This document shows, one piece after another, positions 1 to 5,610 of a stretch of DNA of 5,724 nucleotides. The notes under the pieces were generated by a model that saw only the letters and a list, made by a program, of their open reading frames with translations, searched no databases and was not told the origin of the DNA. A program made the position numbers and the translations under genes. Origin of the DNA: Bacillota bacterium (lineage in GTDB: Bacteria; Bacillota; Clostridia; Oscillospirales; Ruminococcaceae); the NCBI GenBank assembly GCA_023457175.1, contig JAEWMM010000322.1, positions 1-5,724 of the forward strand, read 5' to 3'. Position 1 is the stretch's first letter, and the number at the start of each line of letters is the position of its first letter.

Positions 1-385
1 GGTTAAGATTGCCTCACAGGCCACGCCGCCGGTTTGCCGCATTATGGACTACGGCAAATACCGGTTTGAGCAGGCCAAAAGAGATAAGGAAGCCCGTAAA
101 AACCAAAAGATTATCGAAACAAAGGAAATCCGCCTTTCGCTTAATATCGATATTGGGGATTTCAATACAAAGGTTAAACAGGCGACCAAGTTCCTTGCCG
201 AGGGTAACAAGCTGAAGGTTTCTATCCGCTTTCGCGGCCGAGAAATGGCGCATCCCGAGATCGGGCTTGAGGTCATGGACCGGTTTGCAAAGGCGATTGC
301 GGACTGCGGCAATATAGAAAAGGCCGCCAAGCTTGAGGGACGCCACATGCTGATGTTTGTCGCCTCAAAACAACCTGCGAAGTAA
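1..385 (+). CDS. infC: Translation initiation factor IF-3, C-terminal part (5' end outside window)
   Basis: IF3 binds the 30S subunit, keeps it apart from 50S and proofreads start-codon and initiator-tRNA selection. The reading frame is entered at base 2 and 127 residues are visible. The N-domain signature [16 protein letters not shown] (bases 29-76) is followed by the lysine-rich linker helix ([12 protein letters not shown]) and then the complete C-terminal domain, with [14 protein letters not shown] and the terminal [12 protein letters not shown] segment, both typical of the family. Full IF3 proteins are usually about 165-180 residues, so roughly 40-50 residues and the start codon are missing. 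It stops 23 bases before rpmI, in the standard infC-rpmI-rplT order. In Bacillota this operon is commonly controlled by a leader upstream of infC (L20-mediated), but that region is outside the window. The identification is secure. Confidence 0.97.
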   Translation, partial: VKIASQATPPVCRIMDYGKYRFEQAKRDKEARKNQKIIETKEIRLSLNIDIGDFNTKVKQATKFLAEGNKLKVSIRFRGREMAHPEIGLEVMDRFAKAIADCGNIEKAAKLEGRHMLMFVASKQPAK

Positions 386-408
386 AATTATTTGGGAGGA
401 AATATAAG

Positions 409-606
409 ATGCCGAAGATCAAGACCCATTCGGGCGCTAAAAAGCGTTTCAAGCTGACCAAAACCGGAAAGGTTAAGCGCGCCTGTGCATTCAAGCGCCA
501 CATTCTGACCAAGAAGGACACCAAGCGTACCCGCAGACTGCGCCAGGGCGCCATGACCGACGCGACCAACGTCAAGGCCATCAAGCTTCTGATTCCCTAT
601 AAATAA
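409..606 (+). CDS. rpmI: 50S ribosomal protein L35 (bL35)
   Basis: Small, very basic protein of the large ribosomal subunit. The 65-residue product has the family's usual length and its N-terminal signature [20 protein letters not shown], followed by a lysine/arginine-rich body ([18 protein letters not shown]) and a short C-terminal tail ending in LLIPYK. The start is fixed by the conserved MPKIKTH and by a strong Shine-Dalgarno GGGAGGA at 394-400, eight bases before the ATG. It sits between infC and rplT with short gaps, so it is almost certainly co-transcribed with both. Nothing is missing or unusual. Confidence 0.98.
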   Translation: MPKIKTHSGAKKRFKLTKTGKVKRACAFKRHILTKKDTKRTRRLRQGAMTDATNVKAIKLLIPYK

Positions 607-638
607 ACAATAATAACAACCCAACGGAGGTATAAAAT

Positions 639-992
639 ATGGCTCGTGTTAAGGGCGCTATGATGACTAGAAAGCGCAGAAAAAAGGTATTAAAGCTTGC
701 CAAGGGCTATTTTGGCGGCAAGAGCAGACTGTTTAAAACCGCAAAACAGGCGGTTATGAAGTCCGGCGTGTATGCATATATCGGCAGAAAGCAGAAGAAG
801 AGAAACTTCCGTCAGCTGTGGATTACCCGTATCTCGGCTGCCTGCCGCATGAACAATATGAACTATTCCACCTTTATGGACGGACTGAAAAAGGCCGGCG
901 TCGAGCTCAACCGCAAGATGCTTTCCGAAATCGCCATTGCCGATCCCGCGGCGTTCGCCTCGCTTGTCGAAAAGGCAAAGGCAGCCCGTTAA
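639..992 (+). CDS. rplT: 50S ribosomal protein L20 (bL20)
   Basis: L20 binds 23S rRNA early in large-subunit assembly; in several bacteria it also represses its own operon by binding the leader RNA. The 117-residue product matches the family length. It begins [16 protein letters not shown], continues with the basic helix region [20 protein letters not shown], and ends with the globular C-terminal part ([22 protein letters not shown], then [13 protein letters not shown]). The Shine-Dalgarno CGGAGG at 625-630 lies eight bases before the ATG. It is the last gene of the infC-rpmI-rplT cluster. A long hairpin begins ten bases after its stop, fitting the end of a transcription unit. The 32-base rpmI-rplT gap shows no obvious L20 operator. 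Confidence 0.98.
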   Translation: MARVKGAMMTRKRRKKVLKLAKGYFGGKSRLFKTAKQAVMKSGVYAYIGRKQKKRNFRQLWITRISAACRMNNMNYSTFMDGLKKAGVELNRKMLSEIAIADPAAFASLVEKAKAAR

Positions 993-1002
993 TCAGAACC
1001 CC

Positions 1003-1036
1003 CAAACGTCCGGCTGATGATCAGACCGGACGTTTG
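1003..1036 (+). terminator. Long hairpin after rplT, possible terminator without a U-tract
   Basis: CAAACGTCCGG (1003-1013) and CCGGACGTTTG (1026-1036) are perfect 11-base reverse complements. Inside them CTGA (1014-1017) pairs with TCAG (1021-1024), leaving a single bulged A at 1025 and a TGA loop. The total is 15 base pairs, starting 10 bases after the rplT stop. Position and stability suit an operon-end terminator or an mRNA 3'-end stabiliser. The bases that follow (TGCTAGGG) are not a U-tract, so the intrinsic-terminator reading is uncertain. Confidence 0.5.
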
Positions 1037-1215
1037 TGCTAGGGACGCACTGGAAAAAATGACCGTCATCCGTAAAACAGACGCCTTAAAATGTGTCTGG
1101 ACGGGTTTTGGCGGGCAGGTGCACGTCCGGCTTTTGGCACGGAAGACGCGCCGCTTCGACGCCGTTTTGTGGGGCTGCCCCTTTTGCGGGGGGCGAGGAT
1201 TGAACGAAAGACATT

Positions 1216-1220
1216 GGAGG
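1216..1220 (+). promoter_or_regulatory. Shine-Dalgarno site of the RNA methyltransferase gene, short spacing
   Basis: GGAGG lies only four bases before the ATG at 1225, closer than the eight-to-ten-base spacing of the other genes here. The match to the anti-Shine-Dalgarno is strong, and the conserved N-terminus supports this ATG, so the start stands. Confidence 0.7.
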
Positions 1221-1224
1221 CTCC

Positions 1225-2043
1225 ATGCTCGAAATCACCTCTAAGGACAACCCCAAAATTAAGGAATTCAGAAAGCTTTGCACCAGCCGGAAGCACCGCC
1301 TGCAGTCGCAGCGGTTCGCATTGGAGGGCGCAAGGCTTGTGTGCGATGCGCTAAAAAGCGACGCCGAGCTGCTGACGCTCATGGTCACCGACGGCGGCAT
1401 GCGGCGTCTGGGCGACGACTTTGACCGGCTGGCGATAAAAGCGCGCGAGACGCTGCTGCTTTCCGACCCGTTGGCGCAAACGCTGGCCGAGACCGAGTCG
1501 CCGCAGGGGGTGTTTGCCATCTGCGCAGGCCGGCTGTTTTTACCGGAATTGCCAAAAGCCGTGCCAAACGGCGCGTTGCTGCTCTGTTCACTTCAGGACC
1601 CGGGCAACGTCGGGACGATATTGCGCTCGGCAGACGCGTTTGGGCTTTCCGCCGTCATTATGACCACCGACTGCCCCGACCCGGCCGCGCCCAAGGTGCT
1701 GCGCGCCTCAATGGGCGCCGCGCTGCGAATACCGGTCTACTGCGTTGACGATGCCGGAGCAGCCGTTTGCGCGCTGCGCCGGAGCGGCATGGCGGTCTAC
1801 GCCGCCGCCTTGGGCGACGAAAGCGTGCCGGTTGACGCCGTTTCGCTTAATAATGCCGCCGTCGCTATCGGCAACGAGGGCGCGGGGCTGCCGCCGCCGG
1901 TGCAAGACGTCTGCACCGGACGGGTGATACTGCCCATCTGCGAACAGAGCGAATCGCTCAACGCCGCGATGGCGGCCACCGTTTTTGCGTGGGAGCTTTC
2001 GCGCCGTGTGAGAGAAACCGCGAAAGGAGCGAGCGGCCGATGA
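1225..2043 (+). CDS. SpoU/TrmH-family RNA 2'-O-ribose methyltransferase
   Basis: SAM-dependent methyltransferase of the SPOUT superfamily, predicted to methylate a ribose 2'-OH in rRNA (less likely tRNA). The 272-residue product has an N-terminal substrate-binding domain (about 1-105, starting MLEITSKDNPKIKEFRKL and including FALEGARLV) and a C-terminal trefoil-knot domain. All three SpoU motifs are visible. Motif 1 is LQDPGNVGTILRSADAFG at 123-140, with Asn128 and the probable catalytic Arg134. Motif 2 is AIGNEGAGLP at 214-223. Motif 3 is ILPICEQSESLNAAMAATVF at 235-254. Size and layout resemble RlmB and the Bacillus YsgA (RlmP) type. A YsgA-like 23S rRNA enzyme is plausible from the Bacillota context, but the target nucleotide cannot be read from sequence, so no symbol is given. 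The stop overlaps the dprA start (ATGA), implying translational coupling. Confidence 0.92.
   Translation: MLEITSKDNPKIKEFRKLCTSRKHRLQSQRFALEGARLVCDALKSDAELLTLMVTDGGMRRLGDDFDRLAIKARETLLLSDPLAQTLAETESPQGVFAICAGRLFLPELPKAVPNGALLLCSLQDPGNVGTILRSADAFGLSAVIMTTDCPDPAAPKVLRASMGAALRIPVYCVDDAGAAVCALRRSGMAVYAAALGDESVPVDAVSLNNAAVAIGNEGAGLPPPVQDVCTGRVILPICEQSESLNAAMAATVFAWELSRRVRETAKGASGR
2024..2029 (+). promoter_or_regulatory. Shine-Dalgarno site that decides the dprA start
   Basis: AAGGAG lies ten bases before the ATG at 2040 and within the end of the methyltransferase gene. It supports 2040 over the in-frame ATG at 1989, which would add 17 residues without family similarity and lengthen the overlap to 55 bases. 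Confidence 0.7.
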
Positions 2044-3233
2044 CCTATCCGCATCACGCGCGGGAATGGCTGTGGATGCAGCAGACCTTCGGCATCGGGA
2101 CAACCCGTGCGCACGAGGTGCTGACGCGCTACGGCACGGCGCCAGAGCTGCTTTCCCTTTCAAAATCGCGCGTCGCTTCAGACTTGTTTTTAACCGATGC
2201 CGAGAAATCCGCGCTGCTGTCGCCCTCCTTTGCCGGGGCGGAGCGGATATTATCAGCCACCGAGGCATTCGGGGCAGCCGTGTTGACCCCCGACTCCCCC
2301 GAATACCCCGAGGGATTTAGGCATATTCATTCGATGCCGCTGATTTTATACGCGCTTGGCGATATTTCGCTGCTGCGCGAGCATTATCTGATTTCTATGG
2401 TCGGAACCCGCACGCCCGATGAATACGGCATAGCCGCCGCGAAAAAACTAAGCGGAGACATTGCGTCGCTCGGCGGCGTCGTGGTCAGCGGCATGGCGCA
2501 CGGCATCGACGCCGCCTGCCACCGCGCGGCGCTTGAAGCAGGCGGCAAAACCGTCGCGTTTATCGCAGCCGGGCTGGACATCGATTACCCCAAGCGCAAC
2601 CGCGCGCTGCGCGGCCTCATCGAGCAGCCCCAAAACGGGCTGGTGCTGACCGAATATCCGCTGGAAACGCCGCCCTTCGCCACACACTTTCCGCTGAGAA
2701 ACCGCCTGATCTCCGGCGCGTCGGTAGCCACCGTTATTGTGCAGAGCAAGCGTAAAAGCGGCACAATGCTCACAGCCGGGCACGCGCTGACACAAAACCG
2801 CGACCTTTTCGCGGTGCCGGGCAGCATTTTTTCGCCGTTGTCCGAAGGGGGCAACCATCTGCTTTCGCAAGGGGCGGAGCCCGCCCTGTCCGCCGCCGAT
2901 ATTCTGCTGCGGTATATCCCGGTGTACGGCTACCCGCTGACCCCGCCGCCCGCGCGGCAAACGTCATTGTTTTCAGACAGCGCGCCGCAGCCTCCTCCCC
3001 TAAAAGCGCCCCGGTGCGCCGAGAAAAAAGACGAGGCCCGGCTGCCCGACTATCTGACCGCACAGCAGCTTGCGGTGATAAACAGCCTGCAAAACGGCCC
3101 TGTGGCGATAGAAGCGCTCTGCGAGGCGACAAGCCTTGCGGCAGGGACGCTTTTGACGCTGCTGACCGGCCTTGAGCTGTTCGGGCTTATCAAAATGCTG
3201 CCGGGACGAATGGTGGCGCGTTGCATAGTATAA
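2040..3233 (+). CDS. dprA: DNA-processing protein DprA (Smf)
   Basis: DprA binds incoming single-stranded DNA in the cytoplasm and loads RecA during natural transformation; it is also widespread in species not known to be competent. The 397-residue product has three parts. Residues 1-60 form a helix-hairpin-helix/SAM-like region (GIGTTRAHEVLTRYG at 18-32). About 85-295 is the Rossmann-like DprA core, with the VGTRTPDEYG turn (121-130), VVSGMAHGIDAACHRAALE (148-166), GLDIDYPKRNRAL (178-190), FPLRNRLISG (217-226), KSGTMLTAGHAL (239-250) and FAVPGSIFSPLSEGGNHLL (257-275). About 337-397 is a winged-helix domain, after a proline-rich linker (about 300-335). Length is within the family range. The ATG at 2040 is chosen for its ATGA overlap with the upstream stop and its AAGGAG site. 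The core appears intact. The last base of the stop codon is also the first base of the inverted-repeat unit that follows. Confidence 0.96.
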   Translation: MTYPHHAREWLWMQQTFGIGTTRAHEVLTRYGTAPELLSLSKSRVASDLFLTDAEKSALLSPSFAGAERILSATEAFGAAVLTPDSPEYPEGFRHIHSMPLILYALGDISLLREHYLISMVGTRTPDEYGIAAAKKLSGDIASLGGVVVSGMAHGIDAACHRAALEAGGKTVAFIAAGLDIDYPKRNRALRGLIEQPQNGLVLTEYPLETPPFATHFPLRNRLISGASVATVIVQSKRKSGTMLTAGHALTQNRDLFAVPGSIFSPLSEGGNHLLSQGAEPALSAADILLRYIPVYGYPLTPPPARQTSLFSDSAPQPPPLKAPRCAEKKDEARLPDYLTAQQLAVINSLQNGPVAIEALCEATSLAAGTLLTLLTGLELFGLIKMLPGRMVARCIV

Positions 3234-3304
3234 TACTAATATTCCATTAAAAGGCAGGTATCTTGGCGGCATATTTTCCGCCCTGCTGCGTAATCAAGGT
3301 CGAC

Positions 3305-3329
3305 GGGCAGGCAGCCCGCTGCCCTTTCT
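3305..3329 (+). terminator. Weak terminator-like hairpin in the dprA-topA gap
   Basis: GGGCAG (3305-3310) pairs perfectly with CTGCCC (3319-3324) around an eight-base loop, followed by TTTCT. The stem is short and the T run brief, so this is a weak candidate for ending the methyltransferase-dprA transcript. Confidence 0.25.
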
Positions 3330-3392
3330 GTCCCGGCAGGACATCAAATCTGCACGCCGATCTATTCCGCTTTATTTATTCCTGAATGGTGC

Positions 3393-3427
3393 GCAACGGT
3401 TTGCCCTCGCGGGGCTTGTTGCCTTTT
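3393..3427 (+). terminator. Terminator-like hairpin with T-tract upstream of topA
   Basis: GCAAC (3393-3397) pairs with GTTGC (3418-3422). Two possible G-U pairs extend the stem (3398-3399 with 3416-3417), and an upper stem GCCC/GGGC (3403-3406 with 3412-3415) closes a TCGCG loop. The hairpin is followed by CTTTT (3423-3427). This is the best intrinsic-terminator candidate between dprA and topA. Its arms and T-tract also take part in the longer pairings of the inverted-repeat unit, so it could be a conditional structure. Confidence 0.4.
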
Positions 3428-3443
3428 AATGCGCACATATACC
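3416..3443 (+). promoter_or_regulatory. Weak candidate promoter for topA
   Basis: TTGTTG (3416-3421) and TATACC (3438-3443) are spaced 16 bases apart. Both are poor matches to the sigma-A consensus. TATATT at 3462-3467 is another possible -10, but it lacks a -35 box. Each possible -10 lies in one arm of a seven-base inverted repeat (3437-3443 with 3460-3466). If topA has its own promoter close by, it must lie mostly inside the inverted-repeat unit. Confidence 0.2.
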
Positions 3444-3499
3444 ATTCGCTTATGCTCACGGTATATTAGTATCAAGTAAAATTCTTTGAAAGACGAAAT

Positions 3500-3505
3500 A
3501 GGTGA
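3500..3505 (+). promoter_or_regulatory. Shine-Dalgarno site that decides the topA start
   Basis: AGGTGA lies eight bases before the ATG at 3514. The in-frame GTG at 3502 sits inside this same site and has no comparable upstream sequence. The ATG also gives the family's usual N-terminus, with MSNLVIVESPAKA at the very start. Confidence 0.75.
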
Positions 3506-3513
3506 ACGAATAT

Positions 3514-5610
3514 ATGTCTAATCTGGTCATCGTAGAGTCGCCTGCCAAGGCTAAAACGATTCAAAAATATCTGGGCAAGGACTTTTCGGTCATTGCCTCA
3601 ATGGGGCATGTCCGCGACCTGCCTAAATCGAAGCTTGGCGTCGACGTTGAGCATGGCTTTGCGCCGCAGTATCAGGAGATAAAGGGCAAGGAGACGCTCG
3701 TGTCGGAGCTTAAATCCGCCGCGAAAAAGGCCGACGCCGTTTATCTCGCAACCGACCCCGACCGTGAGGGCGAGGCGATTTCGTGGCATCTGGCGCAGAT
3801 GCTCGGGCTGCCGCTGGATGAAAAAAACCGCGTTACCTTTAACGAAATTACCAAAAGCGGCATCAAAAGCGGAATGGCCGCCCCGCGTGAGATTAACCAG
3901 AGCCTCGTCGACGCGCAGCAGGCGCGCCGCATCTTAGACCGTATCGTCGGCTACAAGCTGTCGCCGTTTTTGTGGAAAAAGGTGCGCCGGGGCCTGTCTG
4001 CGGGCCGTGTACAGTCGGTGGCGGTGCGCCTGATCGTCGACCGCGAGGAGCAGGTACGCGCCTTTGTGGCCGAGGAATACTGGACGGTGGATGCCAAGCT
4101 CTCGGCCCTCTCGGCTAAAAAGGGCTTCGATGTCCGGCTGGCGCTTAAAAACGGCGAAAAAATTGAGCTGCATAACGAAGATGAGGCCAACGCGGTTCTC
4201 TCGGATATTAAGGGCGCCCAATGGCAGGTGACCAACGTTAAAAAGAGCGTGCGCCGCCGACTGCCCGCGCCGCCGTTCATCACCTCAACCTTGCAGCAGG
4301 AGGCTTCGCGCAAGCTGGGCTTTCAGGCGCGCCGCACCATGAAGGTGGCGCAGGAGCTGTACGAGGGCGTCGAGCTTGAGGGCCACGGCGCCGTGGGTCT
4401 CATCACCTACATGAGAACCGACTCTCTGCGCATCTCCGAAGAGGCGCAGCAGGCCGCTGAGGATTATATCAAATCACACTATTCCAAGGAATATTTGCCC
4501 TCGACCCGCCGGGTCTACAAGAGCAAGAACAACGCGCAGGGCGCGCACGAGGCCATCCGCCCCTCAATGCCTGAAATCACGCCTGAGGAGGCTAAAAAGA
4601 GCCTCTCCGCCGAGCAATATAAGCTTTATAAGCTCATCTGGGAGCGGTTTATCGCCAGCCAGATGGCCAACGCCATGCTCGATACCATGTCGGTCGACAT
4701 TGCCGCGGGCGCTTATACCTTTAAGGCGTCGGGCTATGCCGTCAAATTTGACGGCTTCACCGTGCTGTACGAAGAGAGCCGCGACGAAGCGGACGAAAAA
4801 TCCACGGCGCTGCCGCCGCTGGCCGAGGGCGATCTGCTCAACATGCAAAAGGTGGACGCCAACCAGCACTTTACCCAGCCGCCCGCGCGTTATTCCGAAG
4901 CGTCGCTGATCAAGGCGCTTGAGGAAAACGGCATTGGCCGGCCGTCAACCTACGCGCCGACCATTTCGACCATCATCGACCGCGGCTATGTCGAGCGCAA
5001 CGCCAAAACGCTGATGCCCACCCCGCTGGGCGAGACGGTGACGGGACTGCTGCGTGAGCAGTTTAAGCACATTGTCGACGTCAAGTTTACCGCCGGTATG
5101 GAAGGCGACCTTGACCGCGTCGAGAATGGTGAGGATGACTGGGTCAAAACGCTTGATACCTTTTATAGCGATTTTGAGACGACGCTGAAAACCGCCGAAA
5201 AGCAGATGGAGGGCGTGCGCGTTAAAGTGCCCGACGAGGAGACCGAGGAGGTCTGCGAGCTTTGCGGGCGCAAAATGGTCATTAAATCGGGCCGCTTTGG
5301 CAAGTTTCTGGCCTGCCCGGGCTATCCCGAATGCAAGAATACCAAAAAAATCGTACAGAAAACCGGCGGCTTCTGCCCCAAATGCGGCGGCGAGATGCTG
5401 ACCAAAAAATCCAAAAAAGGCCGCAGCTTCTTTGGCTGCGCCAACTTCCCGAACTGCGATTTCATGACTTGGGATAAGCCGCTGCCCGACAAATGCCCCA
5501 AGTGCGGCGCGTCACTCTTTAAAAAGGCGGGACGCAACGGCGGCATTATCTGCCACAAGGAAGGCTGCGGCTACACGCGCGCCGCCGACAAATCGGAGAA
5601 GGCCGAATGA
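3514..5610 (+). CDS. topA: DNA topoisomerase I (type IA) with three C-terminal zinc fingers
   Basis: Relaxes negatively supercoiled DNA by transient single-strand cleavage through a 5'-phosphotyrosine, balancing gyrase. The 698-residue product is the usual length for Bacillota TopA. The Toprim domain (about 1-115) carries the N-terminal glutamate in IVESPAKAKTI (Glu8) and the Mg-binding triad DPDREGEAISWHL (Asp81, Asp83, Glu85). The core includes RRGLSAGRVQSVAVRLIVDR (158-177). The catalytic tyrosine is Tyr299 in GLITYMRTDSLRIS. NAQGAHEAIRPS (340-351) and ENGIGRPSTYAPTISTIIDR (471-490) are further family signatures. Three C4 zinc repeats follow: Cys581/584/601/607, Cys621/624/642/648 and Cys661/664/680/685. 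The ATG at 3514 is preferred over the GTG at 3502 because of AGGTGA at 3500-3505. The stop overlaps the trmFO start (ATGA). No damage is seen. Confidence 0.98.
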   Translation: MSNLVIVESPAKAKTIQKYLGKDFSVIASMGHVRDLPKSKLGVDVEHGFAPQYQEIKGKETLVSELKSAAKKADAVYLATDPDREGEAISWHLAQMLGLPLDEKNRVTFNEITKSGIKSGMAAPREINQSLVDAQQARRILDRIVGYKLSPFLWKKVRRGLSAGRVQSVAVRLIVDREEQVRAFVAEEYWTVDAKLSALSAKKGFDVRLALKNGEKIELHNEDEANAVLSDIKGAQWQVTNVKKSVRRRLPAPPFITSTLQQEASRKLGFQARRTMKVAQELYEGVELEGHGAVGLITYMRTDSLRISEEAQQAAEDYIKSHYSKEYLPSTRRVYKSKNNAQGAHEAIRPSMPEITPEEAKKSLSAEQYKLYKLIWERFIASQMANAMLDTMSVDIAAGAYTFKASGYAVKFDGFTVLYEESRDEADEKSTALPPLAEGDLLNMQKVDANQHFTQPPARYSEASLIKALEENGIGRPSTYAPTISTIIDRGYVERNAKTLMPTPLGETVTGLLREQFKHIVDVKFTAGMEGDLDRVENGEDDWVKTLDTFYSDFETTLKTAEKQMEGVRVKVPDEETEEVCELCGRKMVIKSGRFGKFLACPGYPECKNTKKIVQKTGGFCPKCGGEMLTKKSKKGRSFFGCANFPNCDFMTWDKPLPDKCPKCGASLFKKAGRNGGIICHKEGCGYTRAADKSEKAE

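Larger units (their letters stand above)
993..1224 (+). other. Intergenic region between rplT and the RNA methyltransferase gene
   Basis: This 232-base gap holds a strong hairpin at 1003-1036 and, further on, a second set of arms related to it. CTGGACG at 1097-1103 can pair with CGTCCGG at 1124-1130 (one G-U). The ten bases ACGTCCGGCT occur twice, at 1006-1015 and 1123-1132. A possible -10 box TAAAAT lies at 1087-1092, but no convincing -35 box sits at proper spacing. A G/C-rich run at 1171-1194 could fold as GCCCC/GGGGC. An open frame crosses the region (1059-1244) and is treated as a doubtful finding, not a gene. Confidence 0.5.
3233..3472 (+). repeat. MITE-like inverted-repeat unit filling the dprA-topA gap
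   Basis: ATACTAATATTCC (3233-3245) is matched at 12 of 13 positions by the reverse complement of GGTATATTAGTAT (3460-3472). Directly inside the left end, CATTAAAAGGCA (3245-3256) is a perfect reverse complement of TGCCTTTTAATG (3420-3431). The left arm is therefore 24 continuous bases, while its partner on the right is split by about 28 bases. The unit is roughly 240 bp, lower in GC than its neighbours, and has a terminator-like hairpin inside. The boundaries can also be read as flanked by TA dinucleotides (3234-3235 and 3470-3471), as in IS630/Tc1-type insertions. TA is self-complementary, though, so this is weak. No transposase is present. Alternatives are a long-range folded RNA or a decayed small gene. 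Whether it recurs in the genome cannot be judged here. Confidence 0.45.

Noticed and set aside
1171..1194. G/C-rich run that might be a terminator just before the methyltransferase gene
   Set aside because: The possible GCCCC/GGGGC stem is only five base pairs, is followed by CGAGGATT rather than a T-tract, and sits where termination would silence the next gene.
1086..1520. 144-codon - strand frame over the rplT-methyltransferase gap and the methyltransferase 5' end
   Set aside because: Most of it lies opposite a confidently identified gene, and its serine/arginine-rich product shows no family signature.
1989..2039. Upstream in-frame ATG for dprA, adding 17 residues
   Set aside because: The added residues (starting MGAFAPCERN) do not resemble a DprA N-terminus and would lie wholly inside the methyltransferase gene. 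The ATG at 2040 has a good AAGGAG site and an ATGA overlap.
1708..2960. Long - strand frames opposite the methyltransferase and dprA genes (up to 186 codons)
   Set aside because: These are antisense shadows of GC-rich coding sequence. The + strand frames have full family motifs, while the antisense products are arginine/alanine-rich with no recognisable domain.
3263..3385. 40-codon TTG-start frame in the dprA-topA gap with a CC and a CPFC cysteine motif
   Set aside because: TTG start, no clear ribosome site, very short, and several frames on both strands are open through the same inverted-repeat unit, so the open frame has little weight.
3229..3429. 67-codon open frame on the + strand through the same gap
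   Set aside because: It has no ATG start, overlaps other open frames on both strands, and runs through the inverted-repeat arms. I saw no recognisable motif.
3502..3513. GTG start for topA, adding four residues
   Set aside because: The GTG is part of the AGGTGA ribosome site of the ATG at 3514 and has no Shine-Dalgarno of its own.
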